The notes: a model not told the origin generated them from the sequence alone. A stretch of 64,000 nucleotides of DNA from Psychroflexus sp. MES1-P1E (GCF_002836055.1 NZ_PJBS01000350.1:1-64000); one strand, 5' to 3'. Positions 44,215-53,472 are shown, numbered from the stretch's first letter. Made by a program: numbers and translations.

Positions 44215-44634
44215 ATGAATAAAGAAAAGATACTGGAGCAGTGCAATGCCCATAGTAAGAATACGTTAATGGAAACTTTAGATATCACTTACGTTGATGT
44301 AGGTGATGATTTTTTGGTGGCTAAGATGCCTGTAACACCAAAAGTGCATCAACCCGATGGAGTTTTACATGGCGGTGCTATGGTAGCTCTAGCTGAAAGT
44401 GTAGGGAGCGCAGCCTGTTTTGTTTTTTTGGATACCAAAAATTTTATGATTCGCGGTTTAGAAATTTCGGCTAATCATGTAAGAAGCTTGAGTAGTGGAG
44501 ACGTATTTGCAAAAGCCCAGTTCATCCATAAGGGAAGAACAACACAGGTGTGGGACATCAAACTTAAAGATGCAGAAGGAAGACTCATCTCTGCTGTAAA
44601 GTTGACTACGATTGCTTTACCAAAAGCGAAATAA
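44215..44634 (+). CDS. menI: Hotdog thioesterase, probable DHNA-CoA hydrolase
   Basis: A 139-residue PaaI/YdiI-type hotdog thioesterase with HQPDGVLHGGAMVALAESVG carrying the catalytic Glu. Its stop overlaps the isochorismate synthase ATG by one base (TAATG), and menD follows, so it most likely hydrolyses 1,4-dihydroxy-2-naphthoyl-CoA in menaquinone synthesis; this assignment rests on context. ATG 44215 replaces a TTG start that is part of the promoter. Confidence 0.83.
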   Translation: MNKEKILEQCNAHSKNTLMETLDITYVDVGDDFLVAKMPVTPKVHQPDGVLHGGAMVALAESVGSAACFVFLDTKNFMIRGLEISANHVRSLSSGDVFAKAQFIHKGRTTQVWDIKLKDAEGRLISAVKLTTIALPKAK

Positions 44635-45734
44635 TGCGAGAACTAAAAGAAGATATACAGAAACAATGGGCTTCTAATTTGCCTTTCGTCGCCTATCATT
44701 TCCCTAATTCTGGTGAAGTAACCTGTTTTTTTCAAAAAGACGCCACTTTACGTCATCTTCAAAATTATAAAGAAACTGGATTTATTTTTTCACCTTTTGA
44801 AGCTACTTCTCAACCCATTTTTTTTTCTGAGGAGAACTCCGATGTTCTTAAGTATGAGCTCATCGATACTGAAATAGAGTATGTTTCTAAATTCAGCCTT
44901 AAGAATACTCTATCCGATAAGAATAAATACATTGATTTATTGCAGCATACTATTACAGCAGTCAAGAACGAGGAGTATAAAAAAATAGTGGTTTCTAGGG
45001 TAATGACCGAGGATTATACGTTGGAAAATCCAGAAGAGTTGCTTTTGAAGTTGATACATTTTTATCCAGAAGCTTTTACTTATGTCTGGTTTCATCCAGA
45101 AATAGGTTTATGGGCTGGAGCTTCACCAGAAATATTTGCCAAAACGTACAGGACCAAATTTGAAACGATGGCTTTAGCTGGAACAAAGCGAGTAAATGAA
45201 AATCGGGAGTGGACTCAAAAAGAGCTAGATGAGCAGCAAATCGTAACCGATGAAATAGTGAGCGACCTAGAAAATCATACCCAAAATGTTCAAGTTCACC
45301 CCAGAACAACCGATAAGGCTGGAGATTTGTTTCATCTTAGAACTGACATTTCAACAGACTTAGATTCTTCCAAATTGGGTTTAGTCTTAAAAGACTTACA
45401 CCCCACCCCAGCCGTTTGTGGTCTTCCAAAAGCAAAGGCTTACAAATTCTTAAAAGAGAATGAAGGCTATGATAGGCAGTATTACACAGGTTTTTTTGGA
45501 GAATTGAATGTGGCTAAGCAAACACAACGATCCAATAGGATTAGGAACCAAGAAAACCAAGCTTACAAATCAATTGTGAGAGCTTCCAATTTATATGTGA
45601 ATTTAAGATGTATGAGTTTTAGGCATGGGAAGGTCCATATATACATAGGTGGAGGAATTACTAAAGATAGTATTGCTGAAGAGGAATGGACCGAAACGGT
45701 AAATAAATCTAGGACGATGTTAAAAGTGCTATAA
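44634..45734 (+). CDS. menF: Isochorismate synthase
   Basis: A 366-residue chorismate-binding enzyme that converts chorismate to isochorismate, the first step of menaquinone synthesis (or of siderophore synthesis, as EntC). The chorismate-binding domain (about 100-365) has KIVVSRVM, LWAGASPEIFAKT, LAGTKR and LHPTPAVCGLPK. It is coupled to the thioesterase gene upstream and followed by menD, which favours MenF over EntC. No siderophore genes are seen. Confidence 0.92.
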   Translation: MRELKEDIQKQWASNLPFVAYHFPNSGEVTCFFQKDATLRHLQNYKETGFIFSPFEATSQPIFFSEENSDVLKYELIDTEIEYVSKFSLKNTLSDKNKYIDLLQHTITAVKNEEYKKIVVSRVMTEDYTLENPEELLLKLIHFYPEAFTYVWFHPEIGLWAGASPEIFAKTYRTKFETMALAGTKRVNENREWTQKELDEQQIVTDEIVSDLENHTQNVQVHPRTTDKAGDLFHLRTDISTDLDSSKLGLVLKDLHPTPAVCGLPKAKAYKFLKENEGYDRQYYTGFFGELNVAKQTQRSNRIRNQENQAYKSIVRASNLYVNLRCMSFRHGKVHIYIGGGITKDSIAEEEWTETVNKSRTMLKVL

Positions 45735-45772
45735 GAATTTGAATAACCTTTAGGTAACGGCGTAGTTCCTTG

Positions 45773-45780
45773 TATTTTTG
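45773..45780 (+). promoter_or_regulatory. menD promoter (probably leaderless)
   Basis: TATTTTTG ends four bases before ATG 45785, in the 50-base gap after menF. Confidence 0.5.
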
Positions 45781-45784
45781 TATC

Positions 45785-47533
45785 ATGAAGCAAATTTATT
45801 CTTCAATTCCTACAGCTCAAATTATAACAGAACTTTGTGTAAAAAATCACATTGAACATGTAGTTATTTCTCCTGGTTCTCGCAATGCCCCGCTCACTAT
45901 TACACTTGCTCACCACCCTAAAATAAAAGCATATAGTATCGTTGATGAACGTTGTGCTGCTTTTTTTGCTTTAGGAATGACTCAGCGTTTTAATACCCCA
46001 GTTGCGGTAGTTTGTACTTCAGGTTCAGCTCTTTTAAACTATTATCCGGCTGTATCAGAAGCTTTTTATAGCAATTTGCCTTTGGTAGTTATCTCTGCAG
46101 ATCGACCAGAACACCTTATCGATATTGGTGATGGACAGACTATAAGACAAACAAATGTCTTTAAAAATCACATCCTTTATTCTGCTAATCTTAAAGGAGA
46201 TTTTCATAATTCTGAAGATCAATCTGTTCATGATTTTAATGCCAAGGAAACACATAAGGCTTTACAAACAGCTATTCTAAAACAAGGTCCTGTTCATATC
46301 AATGCTCCTTTTGACGAGCCCTTGTATCATAAAGTTGAGAAATTGAGTGCTAAACTTTTAACACAAAAAGCATTTGATCTTGAGTCGGTTGAATTTGATA
46401 ATTCTGGATTTGTAAAAGCTTGGAATTCTTCTAAGAAAAAATTGGTCTTGGTAGGGGTGAATCTCGATGAAAAAATAGACAAAGAGGTTTTGAAGGTGTT
46501 GTCTCAAGATTCTTCGGTTATTGTGATGACAGAAATCACCTCCAATATTTCCGATGCTAATTTTTTTACAAATATCGACTCTATACTCGCTCCAATAGAG
46601 CAGGAGTCAGATTCGGTTTTACTTTTTGAAGCTCTGCAGCCAGAAATGCTTATTACCTTTGGCGGATTGATTGTCTCCAAAAAAATAAAGAAATTTTTAA
46701 GACAATACAAGCCAAAACAGCACTTCCATATCGATCCAAGAGAAGCAAATGACACCTTTTTTTCCTTGACTCAGCACTTCGAAACTTCGGTGAATTCCTT
46801 TTTTAAAACGGTAAGGCCTAGCTTAGATGACGTTCATTCCTCCTATTTTGAATCTTGGAATGCTATTAGGTTAAAAACCTTAGAGTTTAGAGAGATTTAT
46901 AGGCAGCAAATAGAATTTACAGATTTTGCCTTTTACTATAGTCTTTTTGAGACCTTACCTCAAGATGAAATCGTTCATTTTGCTAATAGTTCAAGTATTA
47001 GGTATGCTAATTTATTTGATTCTAAACGTCCTATAAAAACCTTTGCCAATCGAGGAACTAGTGGAATAGATGGTAGCACCTCTACAGCCATAGGTTATGC
47101 TGTAGCTAGCCAAGAGCCAACTACTTTGGTGACTGGAGATTTGAGTTTCTTTTACGATTCTAACGCGCTTTGGAATCAGTATATTCCAAAGAATTTTAAA
47201 ATCATTCTCTTGAATAATGCTGGTGGTGGAATATTTAGAATTCTACCAGGCCATAAAGAAGAGGACTATTTTGAAAATTTCTTTGAGACTACCCATCAAC
47301 TTAATGCTGAGCATTTATGTGCTATGTATGGCATTAACTACGTAACTGCCCACGATCAAGAAGAAGTGAACAAGGAGTTGCCAGCTTTTTTTGAAAGAAA
47401 TGATAGTCCACAACTTATTGAAATCTTTACACCTCGATTAAAAAATGACAAAGTCTTATTGAATTATTTTGATCTTCTGAAAAATAATATCAATTTCAAG
47501 TCTGTGCTTCGCTTTAAATCTTTGGAGTCTTAG
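45785..47533 (+). CDS. menD: SEPHCHC synthase (2-succinyl-5-enolpyruvyl-6-hydroxy-3-cyclohexene-1-carboxylate synthase)
   Basis: Thiamine-diphosphate enzyme of menaquinone synthesis that joins isochorismate and 2-oxoglutarate. A 582-residue protein with the Pyr-domain signature VISPGSRNAPLTI (about 28-40), DERCAAFFALGM with the TPP-activating Glu nearby, and the TPP-binding stretch VTGDLSFFYDSNAL...LLNNAGGGIF (about 450-485). The ATG at 45785 is chosen because the longer TTG frame begins in the promoter. It extends the menI-menF unit; menB, menC, menE and menA are not in this window. Confidence 0.95.
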   Translation: MKQIYSSIPTAQIITELCVKNHIEHVVISPGSRNAPLTITLAHHPKIKAYSIVDERCAAFFALGMTQRFNTPVAVVCTSGSALLNYYPAVSEAFYSNLPLVVISADRPEHLIDIGDGQTIRQTNVFKNHILYSANLKGDFHNSEDQSVHDFNAKETHKALQTAILKQGPVHINAPFDEPLYHKVEKLSAKLLTQKAFDLESVEFDNSGFVKAWNSSKKKLVLVGVNLDEKIDKEVLKVLSQDSSVIVMTEITSNISDANFFTNIDSILAPIEQESDSVLLFEALQPEMLITFGGLIVSKKIKKFLRQYKPKQHFHIDPREANDTFFSLTQHFETSVNSFFKTVRPSLDDVHSSYFESWNAIRLKTLEFREIYRQQIEFTDFAFYYSLFETLPQDEIVHFANSSSIRYANLFDSKRPIKTFANRGTSGIDGSTSTAIGYAVASQEPTTLVTGDLSFFYDSNALWNQYIPKNFKIILLNNAGGGIFRILPGHKEEDYFENFFETTHQLNAEHLCAMYGINYVTAHDQEEVNKELPAFFERNDSPQLIEIFTPRLKNDKVLLNYFDLLKNNINFKSVLRFKSLES

Positions 47534-47568
47534 TGACGGCTTAATTTATAAGCAAGCTTAATTTTACT

Positions 47569-47576
47569 TACTTTTG
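47569..47576 (+). promoter_or_regulatory. Putative cvfB promoter (-7 element)
   Basis: TACTTTTG, 17 bases before ATG 47594. Confidence 0.45.
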
Positions 47577-47593
47577 CATATAAATTAAATTTA

Positions 47594-48436
47594 ATGTTAG
47601 ACTTAGGCATAAAGCATACCTTAATGATTGATAGAGACACTCCTCCTGGATTGTTTTTAACACAAGATTCTACTGAAGAAGAAGTTCTTCTCCCTAATAA
47701 ATACAAACCAGAGCAGTTTGAAATCGGAGATCATTTGGAGGTGTTCGTTTATTTAGACTTCGACGAGCGTCCAGTAGCAACTACCTTGGAGCCTAAAGTG
47801 ATGTTAGATGAATTTGCTTTTTTAAAGTGCGTCGACAGTAATGATTTTGGTGCTTTTTTGGATTGGGGATTAGAAAAACATTTGTTTGTACCTCATATCG
47901 AGCAAGCCTACAGAATGGTAGAAGGTGACCATTATTTGATATTCTGTTATTTAGATGAGCAGACCAACCGTCTAGTCGCCTCTAGTCGTGTTAATAAATT
48001 TGTCGATAATACGATTCTTACAGTTGAGCATTTTGATGAAGTAGATTTGATCGTTACCAATCCTACTGATATGGGATATAATGTTATCATTAATGAAATT
48101 CATTCGGGTTTATTGTACAAAGATGAAGTCTTTCAAGATTTAAAAACCGGAGATATACTCAAAGGGATTATTAAAAAAATAAGACCTGATAATAAGATAG
48201 ATGTCTCTCTTCAACGCCCAGGTTATAGAGGTATTGAGCCCAATGCGGACAAGATCATGGAGGTTCTTCAAGCTACTGAGGATGGTTTTCTTTCTCTACA
48301 TGATAAATCCAAACCTGAGCTGATTTATGATACGGTTCACCTCAGTAAGAAAGCGTTTAAAAAAGCGATAGGGACGCTTTACAAAAACAGGCAAATTACT
48401 ATTGAAAATGGGGTGGGGATTTATATTCAAAAATAA
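47594..48436 (+). CDS. CvfB-type S1 RNA-binding protein
   Basis: A 280-residue protein with three S1-like OB domains (about 1-65, 70-135, 150-205) and a C-terminal winged helix (about 215-280), the layout of CvfB/YitL proteins. VASSRVNKF and IDVSLQRPGYRGIEP are typical. CvfB binds RNA and affects virulence and stress gene expression in Staphylococcus; the role here is not known. It is convergent with a secreted-protein gene one base away. Confidence 0.88.
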   Translation: MLDLGIKHTLMIDRDTPPGLFLTQDSTEEEVLLPNKYKPEQFEIGDHLEVFVYLDFDERPVATTLEPKVMLDEFAFLKCVDSNDFGAFLDWGLEKHLFVPHIEQAYRMVEGDHYLIFCYLDEQTNRLVASSRVNKFVDNTILTVEHFDEVDLIVTNPTDMGYNVIINEIHSGLLYKDEVFQDLKTGDILKGIIKKIRPDNKIDVSLQRPGYRGIEPNADKIMEVLQATEDGFLSLHDKSKPELIYDTVHLSKKAFKKAIGTLYKNRQITIENGVGIYIQK

Positions 48437-48437
48437 A

Positions 48438-48941
48438 TTACCTAAAGTAGAATCCTGTTCCTAAAGATCTTCTGTAAGGTGATAATTGATAAAAAGGAGA
48501 TATAAATCGATATTGGTCCCCTAAATCTTTATAGCTAGAATTTTTGATTCTATGAAGATCTGAATATATGGCTTGATTGTGGTAAGAGGGTGCCCAAGGT
48601 GATGATGAGCTGTTGTCCAATTTTGGTTTAAAATTGCTAAACATAGCAGTTTGCCTTTCTACAAAAGAAAACTGTTGCTCTTGTTGTTGCTTAGCCCTGT
48701 AAGCTTTTCTATTTGCTGCTTCTACCATGTTTATTTCTGGCCTTGACGAAAAGGGGTCCTTAAAAATATCAACTTCTGGTAAGTTAAACTGCCTTCCCAT
48801 TGTTCTTATACTAAAAGGATCTTCATTAAAACTCAAGGATGTAAGTAGTCTTGGCTCAAACATGTCAAAATCAGATTGAGCTTTCAAAAAATGAAAGCTT
48901 AATACAAAAGCGACTATTAAAAAAAGTTTTAAAAACTTCAT
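48438..48941 (-). CDS. Secreted protein of unknown function
   Basis: A 167-residue exported protein with signal peptide ending near FHFLKAQ (residue 22). The mature part is polar and rich in Ser, Gln, Phe and Pro, with little predicted regular structure; DPFSIRTMGRQFNLPEVDIF stands out as a conserved-looking block. No family was recognised. It follows the tryptophan dioxygenase gene by 19 bases on the same strand, so co-transcription is possible. Confidence 0.65.
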   Translation of the reverse strand: MKFLKLFLIVAFVLSFHFLKAQSDFDMFEPRLLTSLSFNEDPFSIRTMGRQFNLPEVDIFKDPFSSRPEINMVEAANRKAYRAKQQQEQQFSFVERQTAMFSNFKPKLDNSSSSPWAPSYHNQAIYSDLHRIKNSSYKDLGDQYRFISPFYQLSPYRRSLGTGFYFR

Positions 48942-48960
48942 GGTTAAAATTAATCAAAAA

Positions 48961-49863
48961 TTATACCCAATTTAAGATGTCATCTTTTTTCCATAAATCT
49001 GGGAAAAAAGAGCGTTGCTGGTATTTAGGATGAAGGTACTTTTTCCAATCGGAACCTCCAGTTGCTTCTTTTACTTTTCCTTTCTTTTGTAGATATTTTG
49101 CAGCAGTTTTGAGGTGAATCATTGGCCATCTTACGTTGTAGTGATGGTCAAAATCTTTCATTCTAATTTTTAATTTTTCACTGGGGTTATCAAATTTTAA
49201 ATATTGTTCTAAAATACAATGACCTTGAACATTCATTGTTAAAGCTTTAAACCCTTCAAGGTATTTTTCTTCAAAGGCCTTAAGCGTATAATTACTTTTG
49301 CCTGTACTTCTGTTGTAGCCAGCATCTCTCCAATATATATTTTCAAAAATTTCATCAGCACTAGGAGTGGAGGTGAGCTCTTTTTTCCCATTTTCATTTA
49401 CTAAATTGATGGGCGGTGTGCACATCAATTCCAAATGACGAAATTGTGCACTTTGGAATCCACTAGCCGGTGTTAGAGATAATCGAAACTGACTGTAATC
49501 GTCGTAATTTATGCCATCTTTCATAACATCAAAAGAAGTGATAAGCATATCGGTGTAGCGCATAAGCCGTTTGAGCTTATCCATAAATATCTCTTCCCCA
49601 GTAAAGTCTTTAAGTTCAGTAATTTGTCGAGCCTCATGGATCATGAGTTTTAAGGTCAGCTCAGTAATTTGATGATAAATAATAAAAACAGTTTCGTCCT
49701 TAAAATCTGTTTTAGGTTTTTGTAAAGACAACAAGGTATCTACCTCAATATAATCCCAATAATTAAGAGGTTTGGAATGGAGAAGACCTTTTAAGTAATT
49801 TTCTGGATTCTCGCCTAAGGCTTCGTACTTGTTTTTGAGTTGCTTTAAAAGCTCTTCATTCAT
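48961..49863 (-). CDS. Tryptophan 2,3-dioxygenase family protein
   Basis: A 300-residue haem dioxygenase that opens the indole ring of L-tryptophan to N-formylkynurenine. The core FIIYHQITELTLKLMIHE (about 61-78), the block YSQFRLSLTPASGFQSAQFR and the C-terminal RWPMIHLKTAAKYL with the probable haem-ligand His agree with the family. Other kynurenine-pathway genes are not in view. Its promoter has TAAATTTG (49887-49880) with TTG 23 bases upstream, overlapped by an inverted repeat. Confidence 0.92.
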   Translation of the reverse strand: MNEELLKQLKNKYEALGENPENYLKGLLHSKPLNYWDYIEVDTLLSLQKPKTDFKDETVFIIYHQITELTLKLMIHEARQITELKDFTGEEIFMDKLKRLMRYTDMLITSFDVMKDGINYDDYSQFRLSLTPASGFQSAQFRHLELMCTPPINLVNENGKKELTSTPSADEIFENIYWRDAGYNRSTGKSNYTLKAFEEKYLEGFKALTMNVQGHCILEQYLKFDNPSEKLKIRMKDFDHHYNVRWPMIHLKTAAKYLQKKGKVKEATGGSDWKKYLHPKYQQRSFFPDLWKKDDILNWV

Positions 49864-49879
49864 CGACTTTTGTTTTATT

Positions 49880-49934
49880 CAAATTTATTAAATTTAGTCA
49901 AGCTAAAGGTCAATTTGATTAAATAAGGTTGACC
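49880..49934 (-). promoter_or_regulatory. Tryptophan dioxygenase promoter with candidate operator
   Basis: Minus strand TAAATTTG (49887-49880) lies 16 bases before the ATG, with TTGACC (49913-49908) at -33 distance. TTGACC is one arm of an inverted repeat whose other arm is GGTCAA on the same strand (49934-49929), spacer 15. Confidence 0.45.
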
Positions 49935-50046
49935 AAATCATCAACTTGTTGTGATATCAGAATCAAAATTTTTCTTACCATAAAGTAAGCTGATACATAT
50001 ATGCTAAGAACAAATTTTTGAAGTCCTAGAAAACCTAAAAACTTGT

Positions 50047-50054
50047 TACCTTTG
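50047..50054 (+). promoter_or_regulatory. Putative trxB promoter (-7 element)
   Basis: TACCTTTG, 16 bases before ATG 50071. The rest of the 207-base gap holds no recognised gene. Confidence 0.5.
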
Positions 50055-50070
50055 TAAAAAATTAGAAACT

Positions 50071-51054
50071 ATGTCAGATACTATAGAACGTATAAAATGT
50101 TTAATCGTAGGTTCAGGTCCTGCCGGTTACACAGCTGCGATTTATGCTGCAAGAGCAGATATGAACCCAGTAGTTTACACAGGAATGGAGCCTGGAGGGC
50201 AATTGACAACCACTACAGAAGTTGATAACTTCCCCGGTTATCCTCAAGGAATTGATGGTCCAAGAATGATGGTAGAGTTACAGCAACAAGCCGAGCGTTT
50301 TGGAACTGATGTTCGCATAGGAATGGTAACCAAGGTAGAACTATCTGATAAAGTAGGGGGTATTCATAAAGCTCAGGTCGATAATAAAACATGGGTTGAA
50401 GCGGAAACTGTCCTTATTTCGACTGGTGCCTCAGCTAAATATTTAGGAATACCAAGTGAACAGCGATTAAGAGGTGGAGGAGTTTCTGCTTGTGCGGTTT
50501 GTGATGGTTTCTTCTATAAAGGACAAGATGTTGCGATTGTAGGTGGTGGAGATACCGCTTGTGAAGAAGCAACATACTTATCTAATATTTGTACTAAAGT
50601 CACCATGTTGGTAAGGAAAGGGGATATGAAAGCTTCTAAAGCTATGCAGCATCGTGTTGAAAAAGCAAAAAACATCGATCTTAGATACTACTCTGAAATC
50701 GATGAGGTACTTGGAGAACAGGTTGTAGAAGGCTTAAGAATTCTCAATAATAAAACGGGTGCAAAAGAAGAAATAAAAATCACTGGTTTGTTTATAGCTA
50801 TCGGACATAAACCTAACACAGACATGTTTAAAGGCTATTTAGATATGGATGAGGTAGGTTATATTATCACAAAACCAAAATCTACTAAAACGAATTATCC
50901 TGGCGTGTTTGCATGTGGTGATTCTCAAGATAAAGAATATAGACAAGCAGTTACAGCGGCAGGAACAGGATGCATGGCTGCTTTAGATGCTGAACGTTAC
51001 TTGGGTAGCCTAGAAGGAATACTTGAAAATGAAAAAGAGGCAGTGGCTAACTAA
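50071..51054 (+). CDS. trxB: Thioredoxin reductase
   Basis: A 327-residue low-molecular-weight TrxR that reduces thioredoxin with NADPH. FAD motif VGSGPAGYTAAIYAAR (13-28), redox-active Cys141-x-x-Cys144 (SACAVCDGF), NADPH-binding GGGDTACEEA and the C-terminal GVFACGDSQDKEYRQAVTAA. It is monocistronic, closed by a long hairpin. Confidence 0.97.
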   Translation: MSDTIERIKCLIVGSGPAGYTAAIYAARADMNPVVYTGMEPGGQLTTTTEVDNFPGYPQGIDGPRMMVELQQQAERFGTDVRIGMVTKVELSDKVGGIHKAQVDNKTWVEAETVLISTGASAKYLGIPSEQRLRGGGVSACAVCDGFFYKGQDVAIVGGGDTACEEATYLSNICTKVTMLVRKGDMKASKAMQHRVEKAKNIDLRYYSEIDEVLGEQVVEGLRILNNKTGAKEEIKITGLFIAIGHKPNTDMFKGYLDMDEVGYIITKPKSTKTNYPGVFACGDSQDKEYRQAVTAAGTGCMAALDAERYLGSLEGILENEKEAVAN

Positions 51055-51056
51055 CA

Positions 51057-51109
51057 TTTAAACTCACTTATAAATAAAATTTAATAGTGAGTTTATAAGT
51101 GAGTTTAAA
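51057..51109. terminator. 18-bp hairpin between trxB and aroB with duplicated arm
   Basis: TTTAAACTCACTTATAAA (51057-51074) pairs perfectly with 51092-51109 across a 17-base loop. The loop ends with a partial copy of the right arm (TAGTGAGTTTA then TAAGTGAGTTTA), so two alternative hairpins can form. It lies between convergent genes and lacks a long T run. Confidence 0.75.
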
Positions 51110-51114
51110 ATTTA

Positions 51115-52188
51115 CTAAAGGTCTTTGTAATACGCAAAGGCCTTATTTATTTGATCATCTCTCACCCTGCAATTTAGTTTTGGCTGACCTATTTTTTCTA
51201 ATAAAACAAAGTTGATATTGCCACTAGAATTTTTCTTATCATGTTTAAGATAAGTCTTTACATTGGACACATCCTCTGAAGTGAAAGTGACTGGTTTAAA
51301 ATATTGGCTGATAAGTTGACTTGCCTTGTCGCATTTTTTTTCTGAAAACTGTAATATATCTGCAGACAGCTTTAAGGCTAAAATCATTCCTATGGCCACA
51401 GCTTCTCCGTGAAGTAGTTTTGTTTTAGAGGGCGATTCCATCTGATAGGATTCTATAGCATGCCCTAGGGTATGTCCGAAATTTAAGGCCATTCTCAATC
51501 CATTTTCAAAGGGATCTTCTTCGGCTATTTTGGTTTTGATTCGGATAGAATCTCTAATCAACTCAGGCAATTTGTCTACTTGAAATTGAGATAAATCTTT
51601 AAAGCTATTTAAATAATCTTCATTTGCAATTAAGCCGTGTTTAAGCATTTCTGCTAACCCACTCCTCATTTCTTCGGAAGATAAAGTAGAGAGATAACCA
51701 ACATCTACAACAACCAGTTGAGGTGGACGTATAAGTCCGATTTGATTTTTTAAACTATCAAGGTTTACACCATTCTTTCCCCCTATGGCGGCATCTACCA
51801 TGCCGAGTAGAGTTGTAGGAATATGTACAAAGTCAATCCCTCTCTTAAAACTAGAGGCTACAAACCCACCGATATCTGTCACAATTCCACCTCCGAGATT
51901 TATCAAAAGTGATTTTCTATCAGCTCCAGTTTCAGATAAGGTTTTCCAGATTTCCGAACAAGTTGAAATAGTTTTGAATTCTTCCCCAGGTTCAATTTCG
52001 ATCCATTCAATTCTGACGTCTGCTTCAATTTTTTCTGAAAGAAATTTAGAGCATTTCTCCTGAGTATTGGTGTCGACCAAAATATAAATGGAAGAATAAG
52101 ATTTGGTGTTTATCAGTAAATTGAGTTCAGTATATGCCTGTTCTTGAAATGCTATGGTATAGTTTTCTAGCTCTATCGTATTCATCAT
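51115..52188 (-). CDS. aroB: 3-dehydroquinate synthase
   Basis: Second step of the shikimate pathway: DAHP to 3-dehydroquinate, using NAD+ and zinc. The 357-residue protein shows NLGGGIVTDIGGFVAS (NAD site), VHIPTTLLGMVDAAIGGKNGVN, and the metal ligands in EMLKHGLI, NFGHTLGHAIE and LLHGEAVAIGM. The second ATG (52185) is also possible. Divergent from proline dehydrogenase. Confidence 0.97.
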   Translation of the reverse strand: MMNTIELENYTIAFQEQAYTELNLLINTKSYSSIYILVDTNTQEKCSKFLSEKIEADVRIEWIEIEPGEEFKTISTCSEIWKTLSETGADRKSLLINLGGGIVTDIGGFVASSFKRGIDFVHIPTTLLGMVDAAIGGKNGVNLDSLKNQIGLIRPPQLVVVDVGYLSTLSSEEMRSGLAEMLKHGLIANEDYLNSFKDLSQFQVDKLPELIRDSIRIKTKIAEEDPFENGLRMALNFGHTLGHAIESYQMESPSKTKLLHGEAVAIGMILALKLSADILQFSEKKCDKASQLISQYFKPVTFTSEDVSNVKTYLKHDKKNSSGNINFVLLEKIGQPKLNCRVRDDQINKAFAYYKDL

Positions 52189-52253
52189 TAAAAAGCTTTG
52201 TTAAGATTCTTGAAATAGCTAAGTTGCTACAGCGAAAATACTACATCAATTCC

Positions 52254-52261
52254 TATATTTG
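52254..52261 (+). promoter_or_regulatory. Putative proline dehydrogenase promoter (-7 element)
   Basis: TATATTTG, 16 bases before ATG 52278. Confidence 0.5.
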
Positions 52262-52277
52262 AATACAATTTTTCAAT

Positions 52278-53471
52278 ATGATCGATACTAAAATATTTAA
52301 CGATACCAAACACGCCTTTGTCTTAAAATCAGATAAAGACTTGAAGCGTTCCCTGTTTCTCTTTACTATGATGAACATTCCTTTTTTTGTTCCGATTTCT
52401 ACAAGAGCAACCAATTTAGCTCTAGACTTAAAACTACCTATCGATAGTTTGGTGAGAGCTACTATTTTCGAGCAATTTTGCGGAGGTGAAAGCCAAGATG
52501 AATGCATGCCACTTGTGAAAAAAATGTATGCAGAAAATGTGTATAGTGTTTTGGATTATTCTGTAGAAGGCAAGGAAACCGAAGAGGAATTTGATAAAGC
52601 TGCAAATACAAAAATAGAGATTATAGAATACGCCTCTAAGTCAAAAGAAATTCCTTTTGCTGTAGCAAAACCGACGAGTTTAGGACGTTTTGCAATATGG
52701 GAAAAAGTCACTGCCAACGACGTTCTTTCAGATGAAGAACAACAAGAATGGGACAGTATAAAATTTAGGTTTGAAAAGGTTTGCCAAGCTGCTTACGATA
52801 ATGACACTAAACTTCTTATCGATGCAGAAGATACATGGATGCAGGACGCAGCAGATAATCTTGCTGAGGATATGATGAGAAAATTCAATAAGGAAAAAGC
52901 AATCATATTCAATACCCTGCAATGCTACCGTTGGGACAGATTGTCTTACGCAAAGGCTATACATGAAAGAGCTCAAAGGGATGGTTTTAAATTGGGGTTT
53001 AAAACAGTTCGAGGTGCATATATGGAAAAAGAGAATGCGAGGGCCAAGAGAAAAGGCTATCTAACCCCTATCTGTGAGGATAAAGAAGCTACCGATGTTA
53101 ACTTTAATGCAGTGATGTGTTATTGTATAGACAATATAGATCAAATTTCGCAATTTATAGGAACTCATAATGAGGTGAGTACTTATATGGCATTACAGTT
53201 AATGAGCCAAAAAGATATTTCACTTTCAGATGACAGAATTTGGTTTGGACAATTGTATGGGATGAGCGACCATATCAGTTTCAACATTGGTAGAATAAAT
53301 TCCAATGCAATTAAGCTCCTACCATTTGGTCCTATTAAAGATGTGATTCCCTATTTGATAAGAAGAGCTCAAGAAAATTCTTCTGTTCGAGGTCAGACCG
53401 GTCGTGAATTAGCTTTATTAAGAGAAGAAAAGCAAAGAAGAGCTGGCCAATTTGTAAAACGAGTTGAATAA
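52278..53471 (+). CDS. Proline dehydrogenase
   Basis: A 397-residue stand-alone flavoenzyme oxidising L-proline to pyrroline-5-carboxylate. The FAD-binding barrel (about 90-390) includes FAVAKPTSLGRFAIWEKV, LLIDAEDTWMQDAADNL, KTVRGAYMEKENARA, GTHNEVSTYMA and the C-terminal RRAQENSSVRGQTGRELALL with substrate-binding arginines. The P5C dehydrogenase is separate, unlike in PutA. It is followed closely by a DinB-family gene. Confidence 0.94.
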   Translation: MIDTKIFNDTKHAFVLKSDKDLKRSLFLFTMMNIPFFVPISTRATNLALDLKLPIDSLVRATIFEQFCGGESQDECMPLVKKMYAENVYSVLDYSVEGKETEEEFDKAANTKIEIIEYASKSKEIPFAVAKPTSLGRFAIWEKVTANDVLSDEEQQEWDSIKFRFEKVCQAAYDNDTKLLIDAEDTWMQDAADNLAEDMMRKFNKEKAIIFNTLQCYRWDRLSYAKAIHERAQRDGFKLGFKTVRGAYMEKENARAKRKGYLTPICEDKEATDVNFNAVMCYCIDNIDQISQFIGTHNEVSTYMALQLMSQKDISLSDDRIWFGQLYGMSDHISFNIGRINSNAIKLLPFGPIKDVIPYLIRRAQENSSVRGQTGRELALLREEKQRRAGQFVKRVE

Positions 53472-53472
53472 T

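Noticed and set aside
48961-49863. Shadow frames and low-complexity AT repeats as CRISPR-like arrays across the window
   Set aside because: No regularly spaced identical repeats with unique spacers were found anywhere in the 64 kb.
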